A stretch of 64,000 nucleotides of DNA from Scytonema tolypothrichoides VB-61278 (GTDB taxonomy: Bacteria > Cyanobacteriota > Cyanobacteriia > Cyanobacteriales > Nostocaceae). The notes under the pieces were generated by a model. It did no database searches. It saw only the letters and a list, made by a program, of their open reading frames with translations, and was not told where the DNA came from. The position numbers were made by a program, and so were the translations under genes. The stretch is taken from the NCBI RefSeq assembly GCF_000828085.3, contig NZ_JXCA02000001.1:62001-126000 (forward strand), written 5' to 3'. Each line of letters opens with the position of its first letter. The first letter of the stretch is position 1. Below, one piece after another: positions 29,265-37,512 of the stretch.

Positions 29265-30338
29265 CTATGGAAAAATAATCTCTTTAGGAACGCAGACAAT
29301 CCGAAACCCAACATTGCTGCTATCCCGCTCGTCTGAAACGCCGCGATTGTCTGGGGGGAGGGGAGTTCGATTAGCAGAGCGACAATACTGAGGAAAGTTA
29401 AACCAAGAGCCACCACGTACAACTCTCCTAGCATTCTCATCACTAGATAACCAGGCACTTTCATTTCCTAGCGCTCTCCTGTAATTTTCATGAAAGTGAT
29501 CCGCACACCATTCCCAAATATTTCCATGCATATCGAATAAACCATAGGCATTGGGTGGAAATGTTCCCACTTCCGTTGTTTTTTCTCGGTATATGCCTTT
29601 TGGCTCTCGACCATATACAACACTCCCATCATAATAGTTGGCTAACTCTGTTGTAATGGTCTCACCAAAGTAAAAAGGCGTTGTTGTCCCTGCCCGACAA
29701 GCATATTCCCATTCGGACTCGCTTGGTAACCGATATTCCCTATTAGTCGCCTTGCTAAGACGAGCACAAAATTCCCTTGCTTCATACCAGGAGATTCGTT
29801 CAACTGGTCGTAGATCACCTTTGAAATAAGATGGATCTGATGCCAAATCAATTTGGACTCTTGGTAGTGTAGAAACATACCTCCACTGAGCTTGGGTAAC
29901 TGTATATCGCCCCATTAAAAAAGGCTGAATTGTCACTTCACGCCGTGGTTCCTCATTCCTTTGACGCCCTTTTTCATCCCCTGGAGACCCCATAATAAAA
30001 GTTCCAGCTGGAATATAGACCATCTCTAGTTTTATTCCCTCAACTAAATCTTCAATCCACATTGATGTTGCCTTGGACTCTCGCTTAATAACTTCACCTC
30101 GTTCATTGACTCTGACTGTCTTAAAGGAGAAGCTATCCTCTGTCAAAGCTGGAATATTAGTTTTTATAGGAGGAGGAGATTCAGGTTTTGGGGTTACTTC
30201 AGGAGGTTTTTGAGTTGGCACAGTAGGAGGAGAGGAATTGACTTCTTTTTTTTTACTCGATGTCCCACCGTCTCCTAATTTAATCTTGAAGATTGTAGCC
30301 CCTCCCGCACCAATCAAAGTAAAAAATACAGATATCAA
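29265..30338 (-). CDS. FGE-sulfatase-fold domain protein lacking catalytic Cys
   Basis: The frame encodes a hydrophobic segment (ISVFFTLIGAGGATIF), a Pro/Lys-rich linker, and an FGE/C-type-lectin-like domain: LEMVYIPAGTFIMGSPGDE, YTVTQAQWRYV, LPSESEWEYACRAG, NIWEWCADHFHENY, RVVRGGSWFNFPQYCRSANR and NVGFRIV. Compared with the active FGE at 18366, the first catalytic Cys is replaced (GGSWFNFPQYC against GGSFLCAPNYC), so formylglycine formation is unlikely. In cyanobacteria this fold is often a binding module, as in DGR variable proteins and conflict-system partners. The only start in this frame is TTG 30338. The frame continues upstream to the TGA that ends the next gene, so this may be the second half of one gene. 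Confidence 0.7.
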   Translation of the reverse strand: MISVFFTLIGAGGATIFKIKLGDGGTSSKKKEVNSSPPTVPTQKPPEVTPKPESPPPIKTNIPALTEDSFSFKTVRVNERGEVIKRESKATSMWIEDLVEGIKLEMVYIPAGTFIMGSPGDEKGRQRNEEPRREVTIQPFLMGRYTVTQAQWRYVSTLPRVQIDLASDPSYFKGDLRPVERISWYEAREFCARLSKATNREYRLPSESEWEYACRAGTTTPFYFGETITTELANYYDGSVVYGREPKGIYREKTTEVGTFPPNAYGLFDMHGNIWEWCADHFHENYRRALGNESAWLSSDENARRVVRGGSWFNFPQYCRSANRTPLPPDNRGVSDERDSSNVGFRIVCVPKEIIFP

Positions 30339-30428
30339 TAATTTCCTACGTTTAAAGTTAGTGACACCTTGGTAAGAAACATATTTTGGGGGATTTAACT
30401 TTACCCATTCCCATTCGGGCGACTGTAG

Positions 30429-30869
30429 TCAGACATTAAAAGTACTATATCTTTGATCAATTGTTTGGTTTTGGGCGGCATTAATAGCTTTTTCAATGTT
30501 CTGTATAAATGTTGAAGGGTACGATTGCTGAGATTTTTCCACAGATGCTTTGATTTCTCTCAAAATTTCAACCAAGTTTGATGGTCGATTAGCTTGTGCT
30601 GCTGTTGCTAATTCCTGTACAGCTTGAGCCACTTCACGATTAGCCTTAGCCGCAGATTCCACTTCAAGTACAGCTTTGCCATAATCGAGTGGTTTTTGTG
30701 GCGCTTTCTCAAGAGCAATTACAGTATGAGGAGAGTGTTTTTTTAGGGTAACTAAGAACTTACCGGCTTTATCCAATAAAATTTCTGTTCCCTTTTCGGT
30801 TGTTTTTTCTAATGCTTTAGTGGCAACTATAGTGCCAACAGCGATCGCACCAGCAGTAAATGGTTCCAT
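30429..30869 (-). CDS. Helical protein with glycine-zipper-like N terminus, upstream partner of FGE-fold gene
   Basis: A 146-residue protein opening MEPFTAGAIAVGTIVATKAL, a Gly/Ala-spaced hydrophobic stretch that could insert into a membrane. Lys/Glu-rich helices follow, then DYGKAVLEVESAAKANREVA. I have seen this N-terminal module as small stand-alone cyanobacterial proteins, often beside effector-type genes. No catalytic motif is visible. Its TGA at 30429-30431 is followed in the same frame by 30 open codons and the FGE-fold gene. The two are either separately translated partners or halves of one gene split by a nonsense mutation. Confidence 0.6.
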   Translation of the reverse strand: MEPFTAGAIAVGTIVATKALEKTTEKGTEILLDKAGKFLVTLKKHSPHTVIALEKAPQKPLDYGKAVLEVESAAKANREVAQAVQELATAAQANRPSNLVEILREIKASVEKSQQSYPSTFIQNIEKAINAAQNQTIDQRYSTFNV

Positions 30870-31149
30870 GTAATACCTCTAGAAGGTGGCATTTTCTTTG
30901 CTTATTATTACATAGTTAGATTTTAAATTCCGTATTTTCCGCAACGGAAGTAAAAAAACATAGCTTCAGTTTTAAAGTGCGATCGCATTTGTGATGTAGG
31001 GAAAGTGCGATGCGGAAGCCGCCACCTCCGGTGATCGCGTTTCGGTTATTTCGGTTGGAGTGCGTTAGCGCAGCTGAACGAAGTTCTAGCTTGCGCGACG
31101 TAAGTCGTTTGCGTTTGTTGGGTTTTGGGATGAGTGCGATAACTAAGTT

Positions 31150-31416
31150 TCAGCCTATTTTCTCCAATAGTGCTTCATTAATAACTGTTTGGTAGCCGAT
31201 GCCTCGTTTTTCTGCCTCTTCCTTTGCCCAGGCTATGATTTTAGGATGAAATCTGATGGAAATCGGCTCATACTTTTCCTCTTCATCCTTAGCTGGTCGT
31301 CCGCGCTTCCTGAGTGTAATCCCAAACTGATCCGCGATCGCATCTCTGAATTTTTGGTTTTCTTCTGGTGTAACTTGTCTTGCTCTTTCAAAAGGAAACT
31401 CAGATTCCTGATTCAT
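31150..31416 (-). CDS. brnA: BrnA-family antitoxin
   Basis: An 88-residue antitoxin of the BrnA family. The N-terminal half binds the toxin, and a ribbon-helix-helix-type C terminus follows (ISIRFHPKIIAWAKEEAEKR, then GYQTVINEALLEKI). It should neutralise BrnT and, with it, repress the shared promoter. I chose ATG 31416, which overlaps the end of brnT by 17 bases. The frame continues upstream to 31452, but that start would sit deeper inside brnT. The order toxin then antitoxin is normal for this family. Confidence 0.88.
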   Translation of the reverse strand: MNQESEFPFERARQVTPEENQKFRDAIADQFGITLRKRGRPAKDEEEKYEPISIRFHPKIIAWAKEEAEKRGIGYQTVINEALLEKIG

Positions 31417-31675
31417 ATTGTTGACACTCCCTTTTTGTTGCTTTTCTTGCACTAATTATCCTTATTCGCTCACCTCGCATGGTAAAAACAACCACAACAA
31501 TTGAGCCATCTTCCGCTTCACCAATTGCCCATTCCCTTTCTTCTCCTTGAGAATGACTAGAGTTCTCCGTAAATAGAAGATAGGGATCGGCAAAAACTGT
31601 TATAGCTTCCTCAAATTGAATACCATGTTTCAAAAAATTTGAGGAAGCTTTATTCTCGTCCCATTCAAAACGCAT
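31400..31675 (-). CDS. brnT: BrnT-family ribonuclease toxin
   Basis: A 91-residue BrnT toxin (RelE/ParE-like fold, ribosome-independent RNase in Brucella). The start MRFEWDENKASSNFLKHGI is diagnostic (F-x-W-D-x-x-K-x-x-x-N-x-x-K-H). FEEAITVFADP, REWAIGEAEDGSIVVVVFT and IRIISARKATKRE follow, the last containing the conserved basic motif. It forms a type II toxin-antitoxin pair with the overlapping brnA. It lies between an accessory gene pair and NDH-2, in a repeat-rich stretch typical of such modules. Confidence 0.9.
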   Translation of the reverse strand: MRFEWDENKASSNFLKHGIQFEEAITVFADPYLLFTENSSHSQGEEREWAIGEAEDGSIVVVVFTMRGERIRIISARKATKRECQQYESGI

Positions 31676-31883
31676 TTATAGTATATACCAAAAATATTTG
31701 CCTTTGCTATCCTACACCGACTTGGACTTTGGGACGAAGTGCATAGAAGCGATCGCTTTTATCGGGGTGATGTGGACAAGGAAGTATAGCCGCCTTTGTG
31801 GCTCAAACATATATTTTTTTTGTCAAGCCCTATTTAGATTGCGTTTCTCTTGTCCATTCCACGTTGTAGCTTTTACGTACTTT

Positions 31884-33251
31884 TCAAACTCCAACCTTGT
31901 AAGTTTCTTGCACTTTTCTAGTGGTCGAAGGAACATCGTTGGTAACAGTTTTCGCTTCTTCAAAAGCTTCTCGACCTGTAATCAATCTAGAACGACGACT
32001 ACGAGTCAGATAATTCCATGCCCACTGAAATACTACTAGTAATTTAGTGTCGAACTCGATTAAGAAGTAGATATGAACGACTAACCAAAATATCCAAGCA
32101 AGGAAACCTTGGAGTTTGATGAAGCTTAAATCTACAACAGCTAAATTTTTGCCAATCATCGCCAAACTACCTACGTCGTTGTAACGAAATTGTGGTAGTG
32201 TTTGACCTTGAAGGCGTTTTTTAATGAGTTTAGCTACATACTCTCCTTCTTGTTTGGCTACGGGTGCAACACCAGGTAAGGGTTTTCCATCTTGATGAGA
32301 GAAGTTGCCTAAATCTCCGATGACAAAGATGTTTTTATAACCCTTAATTGTCAAGTCTGGTTCTACAATGACACGTCCGGAGCGATCGCACTCTACACCT
32401 GTGCGGTTTGCTAAAACTTGCCCCATAGCGGAACCTTTCACACCTGCTGCCCATAATATAGTTTTTGAAGCAATTTCTTGAACTTTATCACCTTGCTTGA
32501 AAGTAACGATATCATTTTCAATATTTGTTACTCTGGTATTAATTTGGGTATCGACACCCAACTTTTGCAAAGATACTTTTGCGACTTCTGATAACTGTGG
32601 TGCCATATGAGGGAGGACGCGATCGCCCCCTTGCAATAATAAAATCTTAGTTTCTCTTGTGTCGATGTTGCGGAAATCTTCGTTGAGAGTATGGGCTGCC
32701 AATTCTGAGATCGCACCTGCTAACTCTACACCAGTGGGACCCGCTCCGACAATCACAAAAGTCAACCAAGCACGGCGTAGTTCGGGGTCAGTTTCTTTTT
32801 CTGCTGCTTCAAATGCCGAAAATATCCGGCGACGTATTTCTATGGCGTCTTCAACAATTTTCAAGCCAGGAGCCAATGGTCTCCAGTTATCGTGACCATA
32901 ATAGGAATGGTTAGCACCTGTGGCAACAACTAATGTATCGTAAGGTATTGTTCTATCACGCAGAATAACTTCTTTGCCTTCTGGATCAATATCATTTACT
33001 TCTCCCAACAACACTTTTGTATTCTTGCTTTTCCTGAATACAGCTCGTAATGGTGAGGAGATATCAGAAGGTGATAGCGTACCTGTCGCAACTTGATATA
33101 AAAGCGGCTGAAATAAATGAAAATTACGTTTATCAATAAGAGTCACATTGACATTCGCTTTGGCAAGAGTCTTTGCTGTATACAGTCCACCAAAGCCTCC
33201 ACCAATGATGACAACGCGATGTAGTGCATTATTCTCATGTACAACTACCAT
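31884..33251 (-). CDS. Type II NADH:quinone oxidoreductase (NDH-2)
   Basis: A 455-residue single-subunit NADH dehydrogenase of the NDH-2 type that passes electrons to the quinone pool without pumping protons. FAD binding is by RVVIIGGGFGGLYTAKTL, the NAD(P)H Rossmann fold by VIVGAGPTGVELAGAI, and the second FAD motif by KNIFVIGDLGNF. FQPLLYQVATGTLSP and AAGVKGS are also typical. The C-terminal region (about 370-425) is hydrophobic (GFLAWIFWLVVHIYFL) and should attach the protein to the thylakoid or plasma membrane. It is one of several ndb-type genes expected in a Nostocales genome. A role in redox sensing was proposed for Synechocystis homologues. Confidence 0.92.
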   Translation of the reverse strand: MVVVHENNALHRVVIIGGGFGGLYTAKTLAKANVNVTLIDKRNFHLFQPLLYQVATGTLSPSDISSPLRAVFRKSKNTKVLLGEVNDIDPEGKEVILRDRTIPYDTLVVATGANHSYYGHDNWRPLAPGLKIVEDAIEIRRRIFSAFEAAEKETDPELRRAWLTFVIVGAGPTGVELAGAISELAAHTLNEDFRNIDTRETKILLLQGGDRVLPHMAPQLSEVAKVSLQKLGVDTQINTRVTNIENDIVTFKQGDKVQEIASKTILWAAGVKGSAMGQVLANRTGVECDRSGRVIVEPDLTIKGYKNIFVIGDLGNFSHQDGKPLPGVAPVAKQEGEYVAKLIKKRLQGQTLPQFRYNDVGSLAMIGKNLAVVDLSFIKLQGFLAWIFWLVVHIYFLIEFDTKLLVVFQWAWNYLTRSRRSRLITGREAFEEAKTVTNDVPSTTRKVQETYKVGV

Positions 33252-34040
33252 TAGAACTATTTCCTTTTGTTAAGAGGGTTGTAAAGTTTCTTAACAAAGA
33301 TCTAACAAAATTAGAATAAAGGCTGCCGTTTATTCGTAGCATTTGAAAAAATACTAAAAGTAGTCTAAATTACAGTCATATCGCTTTTAGTCTAAACTCC
33401 AGTTCATAACCCAAACCGCGTAAATTCTCTTTTATTATCGCTTCTAACCCTGCCGACTCCTGGAATTACTACTCTAATTTCTTAGTCAAATTCAGCATTT
33501 TTTCCTCAAATGCTGGATCATCATCCTCAACTTCCTCTCCCAGATATGTGCTGCTAAATCTAGTAGTACTTTTTACTTTCAGTACTGGAGTTGTAAATTT
33601 TTGACATATATTTGAGTAACTTTATTAAACTTTTTGCATGGAAAGTGTCAATCTTAAATCTTTCATGAATAGATATTAAAGAAAATAACAACAACAGTAT
33701 TATTCAGTGTTATTACGGAGTTGACTTCTGAGAAAAGTTTTCTTAAATAAGTATGTACTGTTATTAGCTGCTTATGAGCACTTATATGACTTTTTGTACA
33801 AAAGTTAGCAAAATCATACCAATTTGAAAAAAGAATGCGACAGATACACATTCCCAAACCCTTGTTATCTTAGGCTTTCTTCCGGATTGAATTTTGTATC
33901 TCCTGCGGAGACGCTAAGCCCCAAAGGCGCACGTTCGCCGCAGGCGAAGGCAGGCATAGGGCATATTTTGAATTTTGAATTGGTATCACGTGTGTCCCTA
34001 AGGTAAACCCTTTCACAATAAACAGCTAAATTTTACAGAT
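33252..34040. other. Intergenic region with HsdM relic and ATTTTGAATT repeats
   Basis: Apart from the HsdM remnant, the stretch from 33600 to 33840 is AT-rich with no gene. From 33880 to 33990, ATTGAATTTTGTATC and ATTTTGAATTTTGAATTGG bracket a GC-rich palindromic block (CTCCTGCGGAGACG, GCCGCAGGCGAAGGC). This is a typical composite spacer repeat. The promoter of the exporter locus should be just upstream of 34041. Confidence 0.5.
33376..33560 (-). pseudogene. hsdM: Remnant of type I restriction-modification methyltransferase HsdM (C terminus)
   Basis: On the minus strand one frame reads YLGEEVEDDDPAFEEKML, then NLTKKLE, two stop codons (TAG TAA), FQESAGLEAIIKENLRGLGY, and a final stop at 33376. 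This matches the usual tail of HsdM subunits, which have VGAEEVEDDG...FEEKM and end ESAKLEAAIRANLKGLGY. The two stops replace two ordinary codons (probably Glu-Gln) without a frame change. No other part of an hsd locus is visible nearby, so only a decayed tail is left. Confidence 0.7.
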
Positions 34041-34646
34041 ATGTCACACTATCAAGGTAAATTAGATACCAAGAATCCGAAAGTGACTCATGGTAACTTT
34101 TTGACAGTGTTTCAACACAAACTTTTGCAAAAAAGTCTACAGGAAGATTTACCGGAGTCATACCGCCAGCGTATCGAGATTATGTTGCTTGTAGATGAGG
34201 GGAAATCCCAAACCGAAATTTGTCGAACTTTAGGGTGTTCTCCAGCAACAGCAAGGCATTGGACGCATATAGCGCGTACAGGTATGGCGCACCAATGGCA
34301 GGATTGTCCAATTGGTCGTCCAATGGCTGTTAATGACGAATATTTGCAGCGTTTGCAGCAATTAGTAAACAATAGTCCTCGTGATTACGGCTATTCTTTT
34401 CAACGTTGGACAGCAAACTGGCTGAGAAAACATTTGGCAAAAGAATTTGGAGTTGAGGTAAGCGATCGCCATATCCTTCGCTTACTCAAACAGATGGGGT
34501 TATCTACTAAATCAAAACCGAAAAATGCTGATAAAGACACAAATAAGAGTGACTTGGCTAAGAGTTCAAAAATCTTAATTCGTGACCTAAATTCGGCTAA
34601 TCCGCCGGATTGCACTGAATTATTGCCTCTTAATCTCACAATGTAG
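34041..34646 (+). CDS. Helix-turn-helix protein, IS630-type DNA-binding fold, first gene of exporter locus
   Basis: A 201-residue DNA-binding protein. Residues about 40-75 form a helix-turn-helix (RIEIMLLVDEGKSQTEICRT, LGCSPATARHW). A second winged or homeodomain-like helical region follows (WTANWLRKHLAKEFGVEVSD, RHILRLLKQMGLSTK). This is the architecture of the N-terminal half of IS630/Tc1-type transposases, but the catalytic DDE domain is missing and the protein ends in a polar tail. It lies 21 bp before the ABC exporter gene in the same direction. I infer it is a domesticated regulator of this locus. A truncated transposase is the alternative. Confidence 0.7.
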   Translation: MSHYQGKLDTKNPKVTHGNFLTVFQHKLLQKSLQEDLPESYRQRIEIMLLVDEGKSQTEICRTLGCSPATARHWTHIARTGMAHQWQDCPIGRPMAVNDEYLQRLQQLVNNSPRDYGYSFQRWTANWLRKHLAKEFGVEVSDRHILRLLKQMGLSTKSKPKNADKDTNKSDLAKSSKILIRDLNSANPPDCTELLPLNLTM

Positions 34647-34667
34647 GAGGGACTGATTCAGATATCT

Positions 34668-37409
34668 ATGGTGCACAATCCAACACAAGCGCACTTGCTT
34701 GTCTTAAAACAGTTGAACAATGGTCTAGGATATTCTCTTTCTGAAGAAGAGTTTCAGCGTTGCCTTCACGCGGCTAAAATTCTGAATCCAAAAGTCGGAA
34801 AATTCTGGCAAAAAAACCACGTTGAACCCGGCATCTACATTGTTGTTGCTGGGAAGGTAAGGTTGCTAAACGACGCAGAAGAATTGATAGCCTCCTTAGA
34901 GGTTGGTGCGTCGTTTGGCGAATTTACTTTATTTCCCGAGTCTGATTTTCAGCCTTACAAAGCTAGGGCTGCGTTGAATTTACAGGTGTGTTTTATTCCA
35001 AAAGAGGTGCTGCTACCACTTATGGCTAAACACCCACAAATTCGGGAACACTTGCAGAATCAAGCGCAAACACGCAACTCCCGACTTTTGGGGAGAAATG
35101 ACTCTCAAACAACATTTGTCAATGTAGGCAAACCATATCCTAAGATAGATATTTCCTCAACATCAGCAGTACAACCAAAGCAAGGGAAAAGGATAAGCAA
35201 AGCTTACTTCCCAAATCCTAAGCAACGAGTTGGGCATTTTTGGCAACGGATGATTCGACGCTATCCGTTTTTTGCCCAACAAAGTGCATCTGACTGCGGT
35301 GCAGCTTGTTTGGTGATGATATCTCGTTATTGGGGGAAACGCTTCAGTATCAACCGCGTCCGGGATATTGCTAATGTTGACCGCAGTGGCGCGTCGTTGC
35401 GTGGGTTATCAGCAGCTGCAGAAAGTCTTGGGTTTGGTACTCGACCAGTAAAAGCGAGTCTTGACCAGTTGGCGAAGCAGAAATTACCTGCCATTGTCCA
35501 CTGGGAAGGGAAGCACTACATCGTTATCTATGAAATTAACAAAAGAAATGTCATAGTTGCAGACCCCGCCATTGGTCAACGCACCCTCAGCCATGCAGAA
35601 TTTAAAGCAAAATGGACTGGCTACACACTGCTTCTAGAACCCACAGCCTCACTAAAGGATGCCAAAGAAACAACAACTCCCTTTTGGCAATTCTTTGAGT
35701 TGATTAAGCCCCACTCTGTTGTCATGCTAGAAGTGCTTGTCGCTTCTATATTTATCCAGATATTTGGACTGGTTACTCCTTTATTCACCCAGTTAATTTT
35801 AGATCGAGTGGTGGTGCAGCGTTCGGAACTCACGTTAACGGCGGTGGGGTTGGGGTTGCTGATTTTTAGCCTGTTTCGCGTCGCGATCATGGGTTTGCGA
35901 CAATATCTCTTATTTCACACGGCAAATAAGCTGGATGTGGCATTAATTGTGGGGTTTATTCGCCACACTTTGCGACTTCCTTTAAGTTTCTTTGAATCCC
36001 GTTATGTTGGAGATATTATCTCTCGCGTACAAGAAAACCGCAAAATCCAACGCTTCCTCTCTGGTGAGGCTTTGTCTATCCTGCTGGACTTCCTCACGGT
36101 TTTTATCTATGTAGGATTGATGTTTTGGTATAGCTGGAAAATGGCATTGCTGGCGTTGGTGATTATACCGCCTTTTTTCTTGCTGGCGTTGATTGCGACA
36201 CCTTTTTTACAAAAGATTTCCAGAGAAATCTTTCATGCTGTGACCAATGAAAGTAGTTACCTGATTGAAATCATGACTGGTGTGCGGACGGTAAAATCCA
36301 CGGCGGTAGAACAAACAGTGCGTTGGCATTGGGAGGAGTTATTACATAAGGAGGTAAAAACTAACTTCTCCGGCCAAGTTATCAGCAATGGTCTGCAAAT
36401 ATTTAGCAATACTATTCAAGCCGTAGCAACTACCCTCTTGCTATGGTTTGGAGCATCTTTGGTGATTCAAAATCAATTAACAATTGGGCAATTGGTAGCA
36501 TTTAATATGCTGGTAGGTCAGATTATTTCGCCCTTCCAACGATTAACCGTGTTGTGGAATCAATTGCAGGAAGTGGTGATTGCAACAGAACGTATTAATG
36601 ATGTGTTAGATGCAGAACCAGAAGAAGATTTTCAGCATCAAACACGGCAATTTTTACCAGACATTCATGGACACATCTGCTTTAAAAATGTCACCTTTCG
36701 TTATCACAAAGAAAGCGACACTAATATTCTACAAAATCTAAACTTTGAAATACAACCAGGGCAAATGGTGGCGCTGGTGGGACGTAGTGGTTCAGGAAAA
36801 ACGACAATTTCTAAGTTAGTTTTAGGGTTGTACCCTCCAACAGATGGTCAGATATTGATTGATGGACTAGATATTACGAGTATTTCCCTGCGTTCTTTAC
36901 GTTCGTCTGTTGGAGTTGTGGATCAAGACACTTTTTTGTTTGGCAGCACGATTCGAGAAAATATCAGTTTAGGACATCCAGGGGCAACTTTAGAAGAGGT
37001 TATTGAAGCGGCAAATTTAGCAGGTGCTGATGAGTTTATTAAAAAGTTGCCTATGGGTTATGAAACCCAAATTGGTGAAGGTGGGGGTTTGTTGTCTGGT
37101 GGACAACGTCAGCGGATTGCGATCGCCAGAGCATTATTAGGTAATCCCCGCTTATTAATTTTTGACGAGGCGACTTCCCATCTAGATACAGAGTCAGAAC
37201 GGATTATTCAAAGGAACTTGAACACAATCCTCAAAGGACGAACCGCTTTAGTCATTGCTCATCGCCTCTCGACAATACGAAATGCAGATTTGATTTTAGT
37301 TTTAGATAAGGGTGTGTTGATTGAGAGTGGAACTCACGAAGCGTTAATGGCAAACCGAGAACATTATTTCTATCTCAATCAACAACAGCAGCTGAACATG
37401 GCGGCGTGA
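34668..37409 (+). CDS. Peptidase-containing ABC exporter (C39-ABC) with N-terminal cyclic-nucleotide-type domain
   Basis: A 913-residue PCAT-type exporter that removes double-glycine leaders and exports the core peptide. Residues about 30-135 resemble a Crp-like cNMP-binding beta-roll (VEPGIYIVVAGKVRLL, VGASFGEFTLFPES). The C39 protease domain (about 198-325) has catalytic Cys210 (QQSASDCGAACLVM), His283 (WEGKHYIVI) and Asp299 (VADPA). Six membrane segments lie between about 345 and 625. The ATPase has Walker A GRSGSGKTT, signature LSGGQRQRIAIA and Walker B LLIFDEAT. With a GG-leader protease, an HlyD partner and two GG-leader peptides nearby, the substrate is probably those peptides. The extra cNMP-type domain is seen in cyanobacterial HlyB-like exporters and may gate activity. 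Confidence 0.92.
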   Translation: MVHNPTQAHLLVLKQLNNGLGYSLSEEEFQRCLHAAKILNPKVGKFWQKNHVEPGIYIVVAGKVRLLNDAEELIASLEVGASFGEFTLFPESDFQPYKARAALNLQVCFIPKEVLLPLMAKHPQIREHLQNQAQTRNSRLLGRNDSQTTFVNVGKPYPKIDISSTSAVQPKQGKRISKAYFPNPKQRVGHFWQRMIRRYPFFAQQSASDCGAACLVMISRYWGKRFSINRVRDIANVDRSGASLRGLSAAAESLGFGTRPVKASLDQLAKQKLPAIVHWEGKHYIVIYEINKRNVIVADPAIGQRTLSHAEFKAKWTGYTLLLEPTASLKDAKETTTPFWQFFELIKPHSVVMLEVLVASIFIQIFGLVTPLFTQLILDRVVVQRSELTLTAVGLGLLIFSLFRVAIMGLRQYLLFHTANKLDVALIVGFIRHTLRLPLSFFESRYVGDIISRVQENRKIQRFLSGEALSILLDFLTVFIYVGLMFWYSWKMALLALVIIPPFFLLALIATPFLQKISREIFHAVTNESSYLIEIMTGVRTVKSTAVEQTVRWHWEELLHKEVKTNFSGQVISNGLQIFSNTIQAVATTLLLWFGASLVIQNQLTIGQLVAFNMLVGQIISPFQRLTVLWNQLQEVVIATERINDVLDAEPEEDFQHQTRQFLPDIHGHICFKNVTFRYHKESDTNILQNLNFEIQPGQMVALVGRSGSGKTTISKLVLGLYPPTDGQILIDGLDITSISLRSLRSSVGVVDQDTFLFGSTIRENISLGHPGATLEEVIEAANLAGADEFIKKLPMGYETQIGEGGGLLSGGQRQRIAIARALLGNPRLLIFDEATSHLDTESERIIQRNLNTILKGRTALVIAHRLSTIRNADLILVLDKGVLIESGTHEALMANREHYFYLNQQQQLNMAA

Positions 37410-37512
37410 GAGGACAAGAAAGAGCAGTTCTTAAGGAGGGGGAGAAAATTTTTCATCTCCTTCATCTCCCTATTTCCTGCTGCCAAAATCCAAAACTTTG
37501 TAAGGATAAATC

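Noticed and set aside
33824-34006. 60-residue plus-strand frame upstream of the HTH gene
   Set aside because: Made of ATTTTGAATT and GC-rich palindromic repeats; no coding character.
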